A stretch of 64,000 nt of DNA, taken from NCBI GenBank assembly GCA_965216255.1, contig OZ244148.1, positions 2,728,001 through 2,792,000 of the forward strand. The letters run 5' to 3'. Positions 45,425-54,616 of this stretch are shown piece after piece. The notes under the pieces are model-generated. The model saw only the letters and a program-made list of their open reading frames with translations. It was not told where the DNA came from and did not search any database. This DNA comes from G965216255 sp965216255 (lineage in GTDB: Bacteria; Bacteroidota; Rhodothermia; Rhodothermales; Bin80). A program made the translations under genes and the position numbers. Every line of letters begins with the position of its first letter. Positions within the stretch are counted from its first letter, which is position 1.

Positions 45425-46909
45425 CTACCTTGCACGGCGGCGTAACCAGTTCGCGACCGTAGGCTGAGTCGGCGCCGGTTTCTTTGTTGCGGCGCAGTCG
45501 TGAAGCACCGCGGCCACCGCGGCCACACGGGCGGCGTCCGGATCAAGCGGCTGCAAGGCCGCAAGGTCCACGTGCTTTTCCACGAATCGGGTAGACAGCT
45601 CACCGCGCACAAATGCATCGTGCCGAAGGACGTAGCGGCAGAACGGAATGGTCGTCTTGACCCCCGCGATGGCATATTCGGCGAGCGCCCGGTCCATCCG
45701 GCGGATGGCCTCGCTGCGACTCTGGCCCCAGGACGTGACTTTTGATATCATGGGATCGTAGTGTAACGACACCTCTCCGTGCTCCTCAACACCGCTATCG
45801 ACCCGGATACCGAATCCGGACGGGACCGCGTGCCGGATCAGCCGTCCCGGACTGGGCAGAAACCCCGTGGCGGGGTCCTCCGCATAAATCCTGCACTCAA
45901 GAGCATGACCACTAAGAGCCAAGTCTTGCTGCCCAAAAGATAGCTCTTCGCCCGCGGCAATGCGGATCTGTTCCGCAACGATATCGCGCCCGGTTACCCA
46001 TTCAGTAACAGGATGCTCCACCTGCAAGCGTGTATTCATTTCCATGAAGTGATAGTTGAGATCGCTGTCCACCAGAAATTCCACTGTACCTGCATTGCGG
46101 TAGCCACAAGCTGCCGCCACCCGCAGCGCCGCCGCTCCCATCTCCGCTCGCCTGTCGGGGGTAAGAATGCAACTGGGTGCCTCTTCGATCACTTTCTGAT
46201 GTCGGCGCTGTATAGAGCACTCACGCTCGAACATGTGCACCATCCCTCCGTGACCATCAACCAGAACCTGGAATTCTATGTGGCGCGGATCAGACACATA
46301 CTTCTCTAAAAACACGCGCCCGTCCCCAAAAGCAGACCGCGCCTCGCCCTGCGCAAGTCGCATGGCCCCGGGCATTTCATCGGCCCCATGAATTACGCGC
46401 ATGCCCCGTCCTCCTCCACCTGCCGCCGCTTTCGTTATAACGGGGTACCCAATTCGTTCTGCCGCTTCGAGCGCCTCTTGAATATCCGTCACCGCATCTG
46501 CCGTGCCTGGTACCACGGGAACCCCGTGCTTTTGCATCAAGCGACGGGCCCGGGTCTTGTCTCCCATGATCCGTATGGCGGACGCCGACGGCCCTATGAA
46601 ACAGAGGCCGGCTTCGCAGCAGGCTTCCGCGAAAGCCGGATTCTCCGACAGGAAGCCATAGCCCGGATGAACGGCTTCTGCACCGCTGCGTTTGGCCGCA
46701 CCGATTATCTCCTCAATGACAAGATAGGACTCGGAGGCTGGAGGCGGTCCGATACGATACGCTTCGTCCGCCATGCATACGTGCGGACTCATCCTGTCCG
46801 CGTCGCTGAACACGGCCACGGTCGCTAAATCCAGCTCCTTGCACGTGCGCATGATGCGCACGGCGATTTCGCCCCGGTTGGCGACTACAATCTTGGATAT
46901 CTTAGGCAT
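45425..46909 (-). CDS. accC: Biotin carboxylase subunit (AccC type)
   Basis: ATP-dependent biotin carboxylase, 494 aa, which carboxylates biotin on its carrier protein for acetyl- or propionyl-CoA carboxylase. Motifs: KIVVANRGEIAVRIMRTCKE at the N-terminus, the glycine-rich AAAGGGGRGMRV loop, HIEFQVLVD, FERECSIQRRHQKVIEEAPS and the catalytic EMNTRLQVEHPVTEWVTG. The last 45 residues (after about residue 450) extend slightly beyond standard AccC, with a Pro/Thr-rich linker but no biotinyl domain. No accB or carboxyltransferase genes are next to it. It is divergent from the DnaJ-domain gene. Confidence 0.93.
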   Translation of the reverse strand: MPKISKIVVANRGEIAVRIMRTCKELDLATVAVFSDADRMSPHVCMADEAYRIGPPPASESYLVIEEIIGAAKRSGAEAVHPGYGFLSENPAFAEACCEAGLCFIGPSASAIRIMGDKTRARRLMQKHGVPVVPGTADAVTDIQEALEAAERIGYPVITKAAAGGGGRGMRVIHGADEMPGAMRLAQGEARSAFGDGRVFLEKYVSDPRHIEFQVLVDGHGGMVHMFERECSIQRRHQKVIEEAPSCILTPDRRAEMGAAALRVAAACGYRNAGTVEFLVDSDLNYHFMEMNTRLQVEHPVTEWVTGRDIVAEQIRIAAGEELSFGQQDLALSGHALECRIYAEDPATGFLPSPGRLIRHAVPSGFGIRVDSGVEEHGEVSLHYDPMISKVTSWGQSRSEAIRRMDRALAEYAIAGVKTTIPFCRYVLRHDAFVRGELSTRFVEKHVDLAALQPLDPDAARVAAVAAVLHDCAATKKPAPTQPTVANWLRRRAR

Positions 46910-47005
46910 TTAGGTACTGCTATTATTGCAACCTTTCTGTCTGCGATTCGCACACCATCCCCATAGCCCGGAGAACAAGATAGTCCTCATTTTCGCAACA
47001 ATGGA

Positions 47006-47878
47006 ATGGCGTATCGGGCACGCAAGGATTACTATCGCATGCTTGGTGTCGAACGGGATGCATCGGCTCGGTCCATCAAGGTTGCCTACCGTGCCCTCGC
47101 CCGCAGATACCACCCCGACCATAATCCTCATGACCCAGAGGCCGAAGAGCACTTTAAGCGAATACAAGAAGCCTATGGTGTCCTGTCCGACCGGCGAAAG
47201 CGCGCCAAATATGACCACAGGCGCTGGGGTGACAGCTTTGTGACGCCCAGCGGCCACGCCTACCGGTCAAGCGGCCAATTCACGCGTCGAAAGACGGGAG
47301 AGCCCAACCCTAGGGGGAATGTGTTCGGAGAGGCATTGGGTGCCGTCGGCGGTTTATTCAATTGGCTATTTGGAAACGGCAGTTCGCACGCTTCGGAGAC
47401 TTCCCAAACTATTTCGCTTTCGCTGGAGCAAGCGCTCCGGGGAGGCCCCGTGACCATTCTCCTTCCGAACGGTAGTCGTGCGCGCGTAGCGATTCCGGAA
47501 AATATCTCCGACGGATTCCGAATTCGACTCAAGACACCGGGCTCGGCAACAGCCGTCCATGTAAAGTTCGCGGTCAAGAAGCATCCTCGATTTGGACGGC
47601 GAGGGCCGGACCTGGAAATCACGGAAACCATCAACGCACTGGAAGCCACACTCGGCGTGGTACGCACACTGGAGACACCTTACAGCACGAAGGTTGCCGT
47701 TCGCATTCCACCTGGCACTTCTTCAGGGAAGAAGCTGCGCGTAAAGGGACAGGGAGTGCACACCGGCGAGCGGACGGGCGACTTAGTGGTTACCGTAGTC
47801 GTCGACATTCCCCGCAATCTTGACGCGCGCCAGCGCGAAATCCTTCGAAAGGCGGCAGGCGATGCCGGATTGCTATAG
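47006..47878 (+). CDS. DnaJ-domain co-chaperone, CbpA-like
   Basis: A 290-residue J-protein. The J domain occupies residues about 8-72 with the HPD motif (RRYHPDHNPHD). A Gly/Phe-rich linker follows (residues about 90-120), then a two-lobed C-terminal substrate-binding domain with SLEQALRGGPVTILLPNG and RIPPGTSSGKKLRVKGQGV. There is no zinc finger, so it is a type II J-protein of the CbpA/DnaJ2 sort, a partner of DnaK. It is divergent from accC, and its stop is 4 bp from the end of the metallo-beta-lactamase-fold gene. Confidence 0.92.
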   Translation: MAYRARKDYYRMLGVERDASARSIKVAYRALARRYHPDHNPHDPEAEEHFKRIQEAYGVLSDRRKRAKYDHRRWGDSFVTPSGHAYRSSGQFTRRKTGEPNPRGNVFGEALGAVGGLFNWLFGNGSSHASETSQTISLSLEQALRGGPVTILLPNGSRARVAIPENISDGFRIRLKTPGSATAVHVKFAVKKHPRFGRRGPDLEITETINALEATLGVVRTLETPYSTKVAVRIPPGTSSGKKLRVKGQGVHTGERTGDLVVTVVVDIPRNLDARQREILRKAAGDAGLL

Positions 47879-47881
47879 TGC

Positions 47882-48781
47882 CTAATTCTGTAGCGAATCG
47901 TATACGATGCCGACCCACTGGTCAGGCTGCATGAAACCTCCTCCCCAATCGGCATCCAGGGCCGCAGTAGGCTTGGCCGCGATTATTTCGTCCCGCGTCA
48001 TGCCTGCCTCGATGAGCTCCTGTACGGCCGCACGCACGCTGACAAGCATGTCCCGATAGCCCATGAGCTCGCTCCTCCTGGATAAGGGTCCGTGACCGGG
48101 AATGATGCTAGTGTCGTCATCAATGAATCCCAGCCCTATCTCCGCTGCAGAAATGACGCCGTCAATGCTGCCGCCACTTCCCGTATCGATAAAAGGATAC
48201 GTTCCGCTAAAGTAGGTATCCCCCATGTGAACCACGTTTGCCTTCCTGAAATGAATGATGGCGTCACCATCGGTATGGGCGCTTGCCACGTGGACTGCAG
48301 TGATTTCGTCGCCGTTCCAGTGGAACGTAAGCCTGTCGGAAAAGGTGATGACCGGTAGGGCCCCCCGCGGCGCAGCAGGAACACGGCGACCAAAGGCCTC
48401 CATGAACTGATCAACGCTCATGCGCGCCCGCACATTGTCGTGGGCCACGATCACAGCACCCGCACCCCCGAATATCTCGTTTCCGCCAGTATGGTCGCCG
48501 TGCCAGTGCGTATTGATCACAAAATGGACGGGGCCCTCCTGCCTGCTCCTTATCGCAGCCAATATCTTGTCGGATAAGGGAGCGTACTGGTCATCGATTA
48601 CGAAAACACCGTCTGGCCCCGTGGATACACCAATATTGCCTCCCTGTCCGACCAGCATATACAGACCGTCGGATACATCTTCGACCTTGATCTCCACGTT
48701 GTCGAGGTTCTGCTGCGCGAACGCGGCGGGGGAAACGGCCAAGACAAGCCAGGCCAACAATGAGCGGATAATAATTGTCAT
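47882..48781 (-). CDS. Secreted metallo-beta-lactamase-fold hydrolase
   Basis: An MBL-fold protein of 299 aa with a signal peptide (SLLAWLVLAVSPAAFAQQ). The zinc motif is THWHGDHTGGN, with further ligands in ASAHTDGD, HMGDTYFSG and IIPGHGPL. The pattern is that of the SoxH/quinoprotein-relay or B3-like group, common in Bacteroidota and usually not a true carbapenemase; the substrate is unknown. The start MTIIIRSLL (48781) is preferred over an upstream frame to 48814. Confidence 0.9.
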   Translation of the reverse strand: MTIIIRSLLAWLVLAVSPAAFAQQNLDNVEIKVEDVSDGLYMLVGQGGNIGVSTGPDGVFVIDDQYAPLSDKILAAIRSRQEGPVHFVINTHWHGDHTGGNEIFGGAGAVIVAHDNVRARMSVDQFMEAFGRRVPAAPRGALPVITFSDRLTFHWNGDEITAVHVASAHTDGDAIIHFRKANVVHMGDTYFSGTYPFIDTGSGGSIDGVISAAEIGLGFIDDDTSIIPGHGPLSRRSELMGYRDMLVSVRAAVQELIEAGMTRDEIIAAKPTAALDADWGGGFMQPDQWVGIVYDSLQN

Positions 48782-48943
48782 CAAGGGTAGAGGGTCAGGT
48801 ACTTGATCCAGCAATCCGGCTACAACTGTCGCGGCAACAGGCCCTTAGCAGGACAGTGTCCAATGAAAAGAACGCCCGGCAGCTCTTGCGGTTCGGAGTA
48901 CGGGCCGGTACGAATTCGGGCGGGCGGACTAGATGCAGCGCCT

Positions 48944-49471
48944 CTAGGCATCCGCCTCTTCGCCCGCTTCGCGGCTTCCCATCTCGCGGTCCAAGAGAAA
49001 AAGGCTTGCCCCGGAGCTACCTACTAGGCGCAGGGCATCAATGACCTCACGGGCCGATTCCTCTTCTTCTAGCTGCTCCGTTACAAACCACTGCAAGAGT
49101 GCCTGGGATGCATAGTCGTGTTGCCCAATTGCAGCGGCATATAGCCTGTTGATGCAAGCGGTAATGTGTTCCTCGTGCCTTAGCACCAATTCGAATACTT
49201 CGAGCGGCGCATTTACAGAAAAGACGGGCTTATCGAGAGGCTTCAGTTCCACCTCTATATCTCTCTGCAGCAGAAAGTCATACAGCTTGAGGGCGTGAAC
49301 CAATTCCTCTTCCCACTGCTTTCGAAGCCAGTGCGCGAACCCATTCAGGCCCTGGGAAGCCATTAGGGCCGACAGCGCCAGGTAGAGGTACGCCGAGGCT
49401 AGTTCCTCGCGTATCTGCTCATTTAGCGCCTCCCGCATAAGCGGAGAAACAGAAGATGAATTCATGGCCAT
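48944..49471 (-). CDS. Ferritin (FtnA-like)
   Basis: A non-haem ferritin of 175 aa that oxidises Fe2+ at a diiron centre and stores it as mineral. The four-helix bundle shows the ferroxidase ligands: Glu in REELASAYLYLALSALMAS, Glu and His in KQWEEELVHALKLYDFL, Glu in VLRHEEHITACINRLY, and Glu residues in WFVTEQLEEEESAREVID. No haem-binding Met typical of bacterioferritin is evident. The start could also be the second Met, at 49465. The gene stands alone. Confidence 0.92.
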   Translation of the reverse strand: MAMNSSSVSPLMREALNEQIREELASAYLYLALSALMASQGLNGFAHWLRKQWEEELVHALKLYDFLLQRDIEVELKPLDKPVFSVNAPLEVFELVLRHEEHITACINRLYAAAIGQHDYASQALLQWFVTEQLEEEESAREVIDALRLVGSSGASLFLLDREMGSREAGEEADA

Positions 49472-49816
49472 AGAATAGCGGGACCTGTATTTGCGTCAAC
49501 TGCGAAAGATAAACAGTTTGTTCGAGGTGTTGTTCGGCGCTCCCCCGGCGCACGTCCACCTCCTTTTGAAGGGACCATTCGAAGCGAATCACTTCAATTC
49601 ACCGCACCCGCACGTAATGCCGTGCTCGTCCTTCACCAGCAATCGAGCCGCAAGTGATGCATTTACTGATTGATCCCCTCCGGTAGGTTGACTTTCTGCG
49701 TTGGATTTGACTACATAGTTAGAGCAAGCCTGCTTTGTGCACGCAGCGGAAGCCAATGCATTTTAGGAACCACTAGGCAACTTGCCGCAAATATGTCTCA
49801 CTAAAGAGGAGTTGTC
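49472..49816. other. Intergenic region upstream of DoxX
   Basis: About 345 bp. No gene is convincing here; the open frames are short. A clear Shine-Dalgarno (aaagaggag) lies just upstream of the doxX-like start. TTG-type hexamers occur near 49710-49735, but no -10 element can be assigned with confidence. Confidence 0.4.
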
Positions 49817-50248
49817 ATGCACCTGAACCGTCTTTCGAAATACAGCGACGTTGGGCTGCTTATCTTCCGGCTCGGCTTCGGCCTCGGGTTCCTTTTCTTC
49901 CACGGATGGGGAAAACTTACCGGAGGACCCGAGGTCTGGGCCGATGTAGGCGGGTCGCTCGATCATATCGGTATTGGCTTTGGTCACACCTTTTTCGGGT
50001 TCCTGGCCGCCATCTCTGAATCCGTAGGCGGCCTCATGATCGCTGCCGGCCTGTTGTACCGCCCGTTCTGTGCACTGCTGGCCATCACGATGCTCGTAGC
50101 CATGCTGAACCACTTCATTAGCGGGGAAGGATCCGCCGCGCACGCATGGAAGAACCTGTTCTTGCTGGTGGGCCTCATGCCGATGGGCCCGGGGCCGTAT
50201 AGCCTGGACAAGTGGCTGGCGAATAAGTGCGGCTGTGGCGCACCGTAG
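49817..50248 (+). CDS. DoxX-family membrane protein
   Basis: A 143-residue protein with four helices (GLLIFRLGFGLGFLFFHGWG, FFGFLAAISESVGGLMIAAG, FCALLAITMLVAMLNHF, NLFLLVGLMPMG) and the family pattern HGWGKLTGG. DoxX-type proteins occur in quinone- and thiosulfate-linked redox systems or as oxidative-stress membrane complexes; no partner gene is adjacent here. The strong Shine-Dalgarno aggag about 6 bp upstream fixes the ATG. Confidence 0.9.
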   Translation: MHLNRLSKYSDVGLLIFRLGFGLGFLFFHGWGKLTGGPEVWADVGGSLDHIGIGFGHTFFGFLAAISESVGGLMIAAGLLYRPFCALLAITMLVAMLNHFISGEGSAAHAWKNLFLLVGLMPMGPGPYSLDKWLANKCGCGAP

Positions 50249-50389
50249 CACCTTGCAAGCCGCAATAGGACCTGGGCGGTCAAAAACCACGGTGAATCCG
50301 TCTAGGTTCATGGCAGGGCTCTTGCCGGTTCAGGCGGCATCTCCGTGTGAGGCGAAGATCGCGAATGCCCGCATATAGTCGCCTACGGT

Positions 50390-52390
50390 ATGGAGTTCGG
50401 GCATTGCTCGGAGACCAGCTTGGCCGATTCTGCAGCCGGCGGCCGCGGCCGCCAGGAAGTGGTGCTAAGAAAGATGGTCGGTACCGGCGCTAATGCAAAA
50501 GAACACTACGTCGTTCTGAATGGAGAAAGCAACGATGCCATAACGCGCGGCGAAGGCCATGAACAAGCCGACCAGATGCAGCTGTTGTACTTTGTGGACA
50601 GCACCTCTTACGTCATGGACGCAGGATATGACATGCCGAGACAGAGAGGGGCGGTTTGGACATCCAGCACCTGGAATCCCTATTACGACCACAATGTGCT
50701 TGTGGTGCGTCAGTATGGTATCCTGGAGGATGACGAGGGCTACATTGGCGAGGACTACATTGGCGGTGTGGAGTCTCCCTATGGATCCAAGTGGAAAAGG
50801 CGCGTGGTTTCTGAACATCCGAACGTCGACTATATCTATGGAGACACCCATGGCGAAATCACGGAGCTATCTGCGTCCATTCCGTTGCTGGCATATACAT
50901 TTGATATAATCCTTAACGAATTGGTACCGGTGGATGCCGATTATAAGCGGACGGTATTGTTCGTTCCTTACGGCAGTCAGCCAGTGCTTTGGGACATCAA
51001 CGCGGCAGTGAGGCCGTCGACTGGCACTGCCAGTCGGTTTGCAGTGACGTACCGGGGCAACTCGGACGCGACGGGTCTGGAGACGCAGTCCAACCAGCAG
51101 GCCTATTTGTGGAACAATCTGTATCGCAGCGAGGATGATGGCACGTCTGACCCGACAGATCACCAGCTGCTCGTGCAGCCGTTTACTTTTGGGGCACCCT
51201 CGCGCGTTTCATGGACCGACGATACTGTCCAGGAGACACGCATAAGCGAGGGCAGAGGGCAGGGTGTATCCGTCAAAGTGCTGGATATTGAGAGTTCGCT
51301 TTCAATCACCACGGCGTGGGTTTCGGTGGCTGCTATTCGTGCGCTACCAGGCACCCCGATGACAAGACCTCCGCTCGCCAAGGCCAATCGCGTGTCCCCG
51401 AGCCCAGGTCCGGTTCAGACCTGGGATTATTTTACGCTGGCGCATTCGGCAACCGAGGTTGATGTCCTACTGGTTCAGGAAGCAGGCCATTTCGTACGTC
51501 CGGGTGCCGATGTGCCCAAGCGTCGTGCACTGATAGCCGAAGCGGGTTCCACCTACGTATACCTGCCTGGCGGCTACGCATACGGATTCGCACGTTTGGA
51601 GAATACCGGAGGGACATGGACCATCAACACGGATTACCAGATCAACAATCTACAGAAAGCGCCTCTTAATGTCAGCATCGGCGGGCCTGCCTGCATTGAG
51701 GATGGCACAGAAGGGTTCTATGACGCTAGCGCGATTGGGGGAAGACCCCCGTATTCCTATAACTGGAAGTGGTACAGGATTTGCCCTGAAGGTGCCCGCG
51801 CTCCTCATTGCAACGCGTGGAGCACATTGGGAAGTGGCTCCTCCGTTCTGTATGGAGGCTTCAATGGAGAGGACTTCAAGATCAGGGTGACTGTGACGGA
51901 TTCGGAGAGCCCGACCGGATCCGTCACAGTTTATAAGGCCGCCACGGTGAAGGTACTGTCTCCGATGGAAGGGACGTGTACCATCGACGGCGGAATAGCC
52001 GGCCAGTCGATGGTAAATGGCGAGGAAGGCGCCGAGGAGAGAACGGAAACAGATGAGCAGAAGCGGGAAAACGAGGCTGCGGAGCAGGCAGATATAGCCC
52101 TGGAGAGCGAAGAGACACTTCCGGAGGAATACCGGCTCGAGCAGAACTACCCCAATCCGTTCAATGCGGAGACCGTACTGCGCTTTGCACTTCCCAGGGT
52201 CACCGAGGTCTGGCTGACCGTTTACGACGTTCTGGGACGCCAGGTCGCGGAACCCGTCGCGGGGAAACACATGGTGGCAGGTATGCACCAGGTAAGGCTG
52301 AGCTCGTTTAACCTGCCCAGCGGGCATTATTTTTACCATCTGCGCTCGGCTGACCATTCTGCCCGGCGCAGGATGGTCATCGCGAAATAA
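50390..52390 (+). CDS. 5'-truncated heparinase II/III-like protein with T9SS sorting domain
   Basis: The first 100 residues carry the C-terminal half of a heparinase II/III-like fold: GEGHEQADQMQLLYFVDST, then YVMDAGYD and WNPYYDHNVLVVRQYG, followed by beta-sheet repeats. No signal peptide precedes it, and the frame is open upstream only back to a TGA about 33 bp away. The enzyme's N-terminal alpha/alpha toroid with catalytic residues is missing. After a Glu-rich linker (about residues 540-570) comes a T9SS sorting domain (NYPNPFNAETVLRFALPRVT, VWLTVYDVLGRQVAEP, final RRRMVIAK). It is followed 10 bp later by a GH43 gene. It is probably a non-functional relic, or is missing an upstream exporter signal. 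Confidence 0.65.
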   Translation: MEFGHCSETSLADSAAGGRGRQEVVLRKMVGTGANAKEHYVVLNGESNDAITRGEGHEQADQMQLLYFVDSTSYVMDAGYDMPRQRGAVWTSSTWNPYYDHNVLVVRQYGILEDDEGYIGEDYIGGVESPYGSKWKRRVVSEHPNVDYIYGDTHGEITELSASIPLLAYTFDIILNELVPVDADYKRTVLFVPYGSQPVLWDINAAVRPSTGTASRFAVTYRGNSDATGLETQSNQQAYLWNNLYRSEDDGTSDPTDHQLLVQPFTFGAPSRVSWTDDTVQETRISEGRGQGVSVKVLDIESSLSITTAWVSVAAIRALPGTPMTRPPLAKANRVSPSPGPVQTWDYFTLAHSATEVDVLLVQEAGHFVRPGADVPKRRALIAEAGSTYVYLPGGYAYGFARLENTGGTWTINTDYQINNLQKAPLNVSIGGPACIEDGTEGFYDASAIGGRPPYSYNWKWYRICPEGARAPHCNAWSTLGSGSSVLYGGFNGEDFKIRVTVTDSESPTGSVTVYKAATVKVLSPMEGTCTIDGGIAGQSMVNGEEGAEERTETDEQKRENEAAEQADIALESEETLPEEYRLEQNYPNPFNAETVLRFALPRVTEVWLTVYDVLGRQVAEPVAGKHMVAGMHQVRLSSFNLPSGHYFYHLRSADHSARRRMVIAK

Positions 52391-52400
52391 TCCCACTCCC

Positions 52401-53771
52401 ATGCATCCTGTCATTGCGTCGACAAGTCCGGTTCTGCGAACGGCATCCCTGGCGTTCCTGTTGCTGCTGGCAGCTTGTGATTACCCCCTCGGCGCCGCCG
52501 CCGAGTTTATTTTTTGCGAAGACCTGTATCTGGCTCCTCATGATCCGCTCGTGCAGACCGGCGACGTAACAGGCGTACTCAGCCCGGCCGTTGTGCAGCA
52601 GGGGGATACCTACTACCTGTTTTCCTCGGGCCCCGGCATATCGGTGCGGCGCTCCGACGACCTAATCCACTGGGAGGCTGCAGGACAGGTATTCGACAGC
52701 CTGGCCAACTGGACCCGGACGGTGATTCCGGAAGGAGACTCGCTGTCCTCACCGGATGTGGCATATTTCAATGGAAGGTACCATCTCTATTATTCGCTCA
52801 TGTCACCTGACAATCAGGTATCGGCCATCGGACTCGCCACCAATGTTACGCTGAATCCCATGGATCCTGATTACGCATGGATAGACCGGGGTCCCGTCAT
52901 CGAATCCGAATCCGGGACGGCGGATTCCGTTTCTTTGGATCCCGGGATTGTGCTGGATGCGGAGGGCATGCCCTGGCTCACATGGTCAGCATCTGAAGGT
53001 GAGATCAGACTGCGCCGGCTCGATGCCGGCACGGGACTGGTGTCCCGTCAGGACGAAACCGTTCATACCCTGGCTCGTCGGCGTAATCCAATGTATTATT
53101 ACGCACCCGTCATAACGCAGCGGAATGGCTGGTACTATCTCTTCGTCACGCCTGGTTTCTATGGAACTCTAGTTGGACGTTCGTCCGACATCGCAGGTCC
53201 TTATGAGAATCGGGCCGGAGATCCCATGCTGGAGGGAGGTCTCACATTTGTTTCTCCTGGTGGCTACGGCCGGATCCGGTCTCCCGGCCACAGTTCCGTC
53301 CTGGCAGACGGCGACCGCTACTTTCTGGTACACCACTTCCTCGACACAGAGAACGGACGAACCCCCACGCTGCAGGTCCGTCCGCTGGTTTGGGATGAAC
53401 GCGGTTGGCCGCTGGCCGGGGAGCCCTATGACGGCACGTTCCCGATCGTGGACAGTAGCCAACTGCCCGATGTGGTGGGTACATGGTCGTATCCATCGTT
53501 TGGTATCGTGGAGATCAGACTGATGGCCAACGGAGAACTCGAAGAGACCGATCGCGGTCGGCTCGGTGATACTTACGAAAGGTGCCTTGCCCGGGGGACC
53601 TGGCGGCAGGCTGGGGCCACGATAGTATTTGCGTGGTCCGTGAGAGCTAACCACGTCGACAGCCTTATCGTGCCGACGCACGGGTCATGGTTCGTGGGAC
53701 GCAAGACGTTCCCGAATGGTCGATCGAGCCCCGTGCGTGGCGTGCGCCGGACTCGCGGCGCTGACGAGTAG
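52401..53771 (+). CDS. GH43-family glycoside hydrolase-like lipoprotein
   Basis: A 456-residue predicted lipoprotein (LAFLLLLAACDYPLG, lipobox LAAC) with a five-bladed propeller of glycoside hydrolase family 43, resembling arabinanases. The catalytic base Asp lies in PHDPLVQTG and the pKa-modulating Asp in SLDPGIVLD. The acid-Glu position, normally E-A-P, reads YYYAPVITQRNGWYYLF, so the general acid seems to be Tyr. PGHSSVLADG and LQVRPLVWDERGWPLAGEPY are family motifs. The last 90 residues include a beta domain and end in a 20 bp tandem repeat at the stop. It sits 10 bp after a truncated heparinase-like gene, suggesting a polysaccharide-degradation locus. Confidence 0.8.
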   Translation: MHPVIASTSPVLRTASLAFLLLLAACDYPLGAAAEFIFCEDLYLAPHDPLVQTGDVTGVLSPAVVQQGDTYYLFSSGPGISVRRSDDLIHWEAAGQVFDSLANWTRTVIPEGDSLSSPDVAYFNGRYHLYYSLMSPDNQVSAIGLATNVTLNPMDPDYAWIDRGPVIESESGTADSVSLDPGIVLDAEGMPWLTWSASEGEIRLRRLDAGTGLVSRQDETVHTLARRRNPMYYYAPVITQRNGWYYLFVTPGFYGTLVGRSSDIAGPYENRAGDPMLEGGLTFVSPGGYGRIRSPGHSSVLADGDRYFLVHHFLDTENGRTPTLQVRPLVWDERGWPLAGEPYDGTFPIVDSSQLPDVVGTWSYPSFGIVEIRLMANGELEETDRGRLGDTYERCLARGTWRQAGATIVFAWSVRANHVDSLIVPTHGSWFVGRKTFPNGRSSPVRGVRRTRGADE

Positions 53772-53796
53772 CCAAAGGCGCTGACGAGTAGCCAAA
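53757..53796. repeat. 20 bp tandem duplication over the GH43 stop codon
   Basis: The unit ggcgctgacgagtagccaaa occurs twice in a row (53757-53776 and 53777-53796), then ggctctg continues. The TAG stop of the GH43 gene falls in the first unit. It looks like a recent local duplication, perhaps at the border of the accessory island. Confidence 0.8.
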
Positions 53797-53874
53797 GGCT
53801 CTGCCCCAACGCCCGGCCTTCTCCCGCAAGCTCCGACAACCCGGCCTCCTTGCCCGCAAGCAGCGCCTGTGGGC

Positions 53875-53988
53875 GAATGCAACATACTGATATTTATGTT
53901 GCATTCACGCAGCCTCTGCGTATGTGCAGAGGGGCGGAGATGGCCGGATCCGGTAGGGCTGCCTATGTGTGCTGGCGCCTGCACACAT
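53875..53988. repeat. Cluster of three hairpins
   Basis: Three perfect inverted repeats follow each other: gaatgcaacat / atgttgcattc (53875-53906, 11 bp stem, 10-base loop), cctctgc / gcagagg (53913-53932) and atgtgtgc / gcacacat (53965-53988, 8 bp stem). No T-tract follows, so these are not simple terminators. They could be a REP-like or mobile-element end structure. Confidence 0.65.
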
Positions 53989-54103
53989 GCGCCTGAAACC
54001 GCCCATAAGTGGCGAAACAGGACCGGAACGCGGCGCAGGCGGCCCCCCAAAACGCCCCTGAAGTGCCGATCCGGCGGGGTAAATCACGTCCGGGCGCAAT
54101 CCG

Positions 54104-54480
54104 GTGCGACAAAGGCGGCGGGAGTGACGCGGTGGGAGTCCACATCGAGCCCTGACCGTCTCGTAGGAATTGTTACGCTGGCCGCAGCAGTGGTCAACTG
54201 CAACGATGGGGAAACGGTCTCGACACCCTCCCCGCCCATCCGCGTCCCAAGCCAGTCAAGTGCTTCCCAATCTCCAAGACCAGACTCTCGTTTGCTGGGC
54301 GAGAACACGCCGGGCAAGTTCAGTGCCTCGCAGTACATTCAAGAGTGGGGTTACGCCGCGACCTCTGTCGACTTAGTCGTTGCCGAGGGCACGCATGCCA
54401 AAAACGCTGGTTATACTATGGTGGCCCAGTTTGGCCGGAAAATGCAAAACAGTCCCGTACGGCACCATAAGGTGTTCTGA
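54104..54480 (+). other. Possible group II intron 5' remnant
   Basis: The stretch begins with gtgcgac, the usual 5' end of bacterial group II introns, and continues with GC-rich paired-looking segments (cctgaccgtctcgtagg ... ggaaacggtctcgac) reminiscent of domain I. No reverse transcriptase or convincing domain V is present, so at most a 5' fragment remains. A long open frame across it (53869-54480) has no protein-like composition. I give this low confidence. Confidence 0.3.
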
Positions 54481-54616
54481 TGCGATTTAGCGATTTCTGC
54501 CTCCCACACACAAAGTCCGTCGTGCCGCAGAAAGAACAGGCTTTAGATCTGGGGCTGTAGGGGGCGATGATCGGCGCGATGGGAACCGGCGTGTGTATAC
54601 GCGTCGTAAAACCGCC

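Noticed and set aside
53869..54480. 203-codon plus-strand ORF
   Set aside because: Its composition is not protein-like, it spans perfect hairpins and the possible intron remnant, and no motif is visible.
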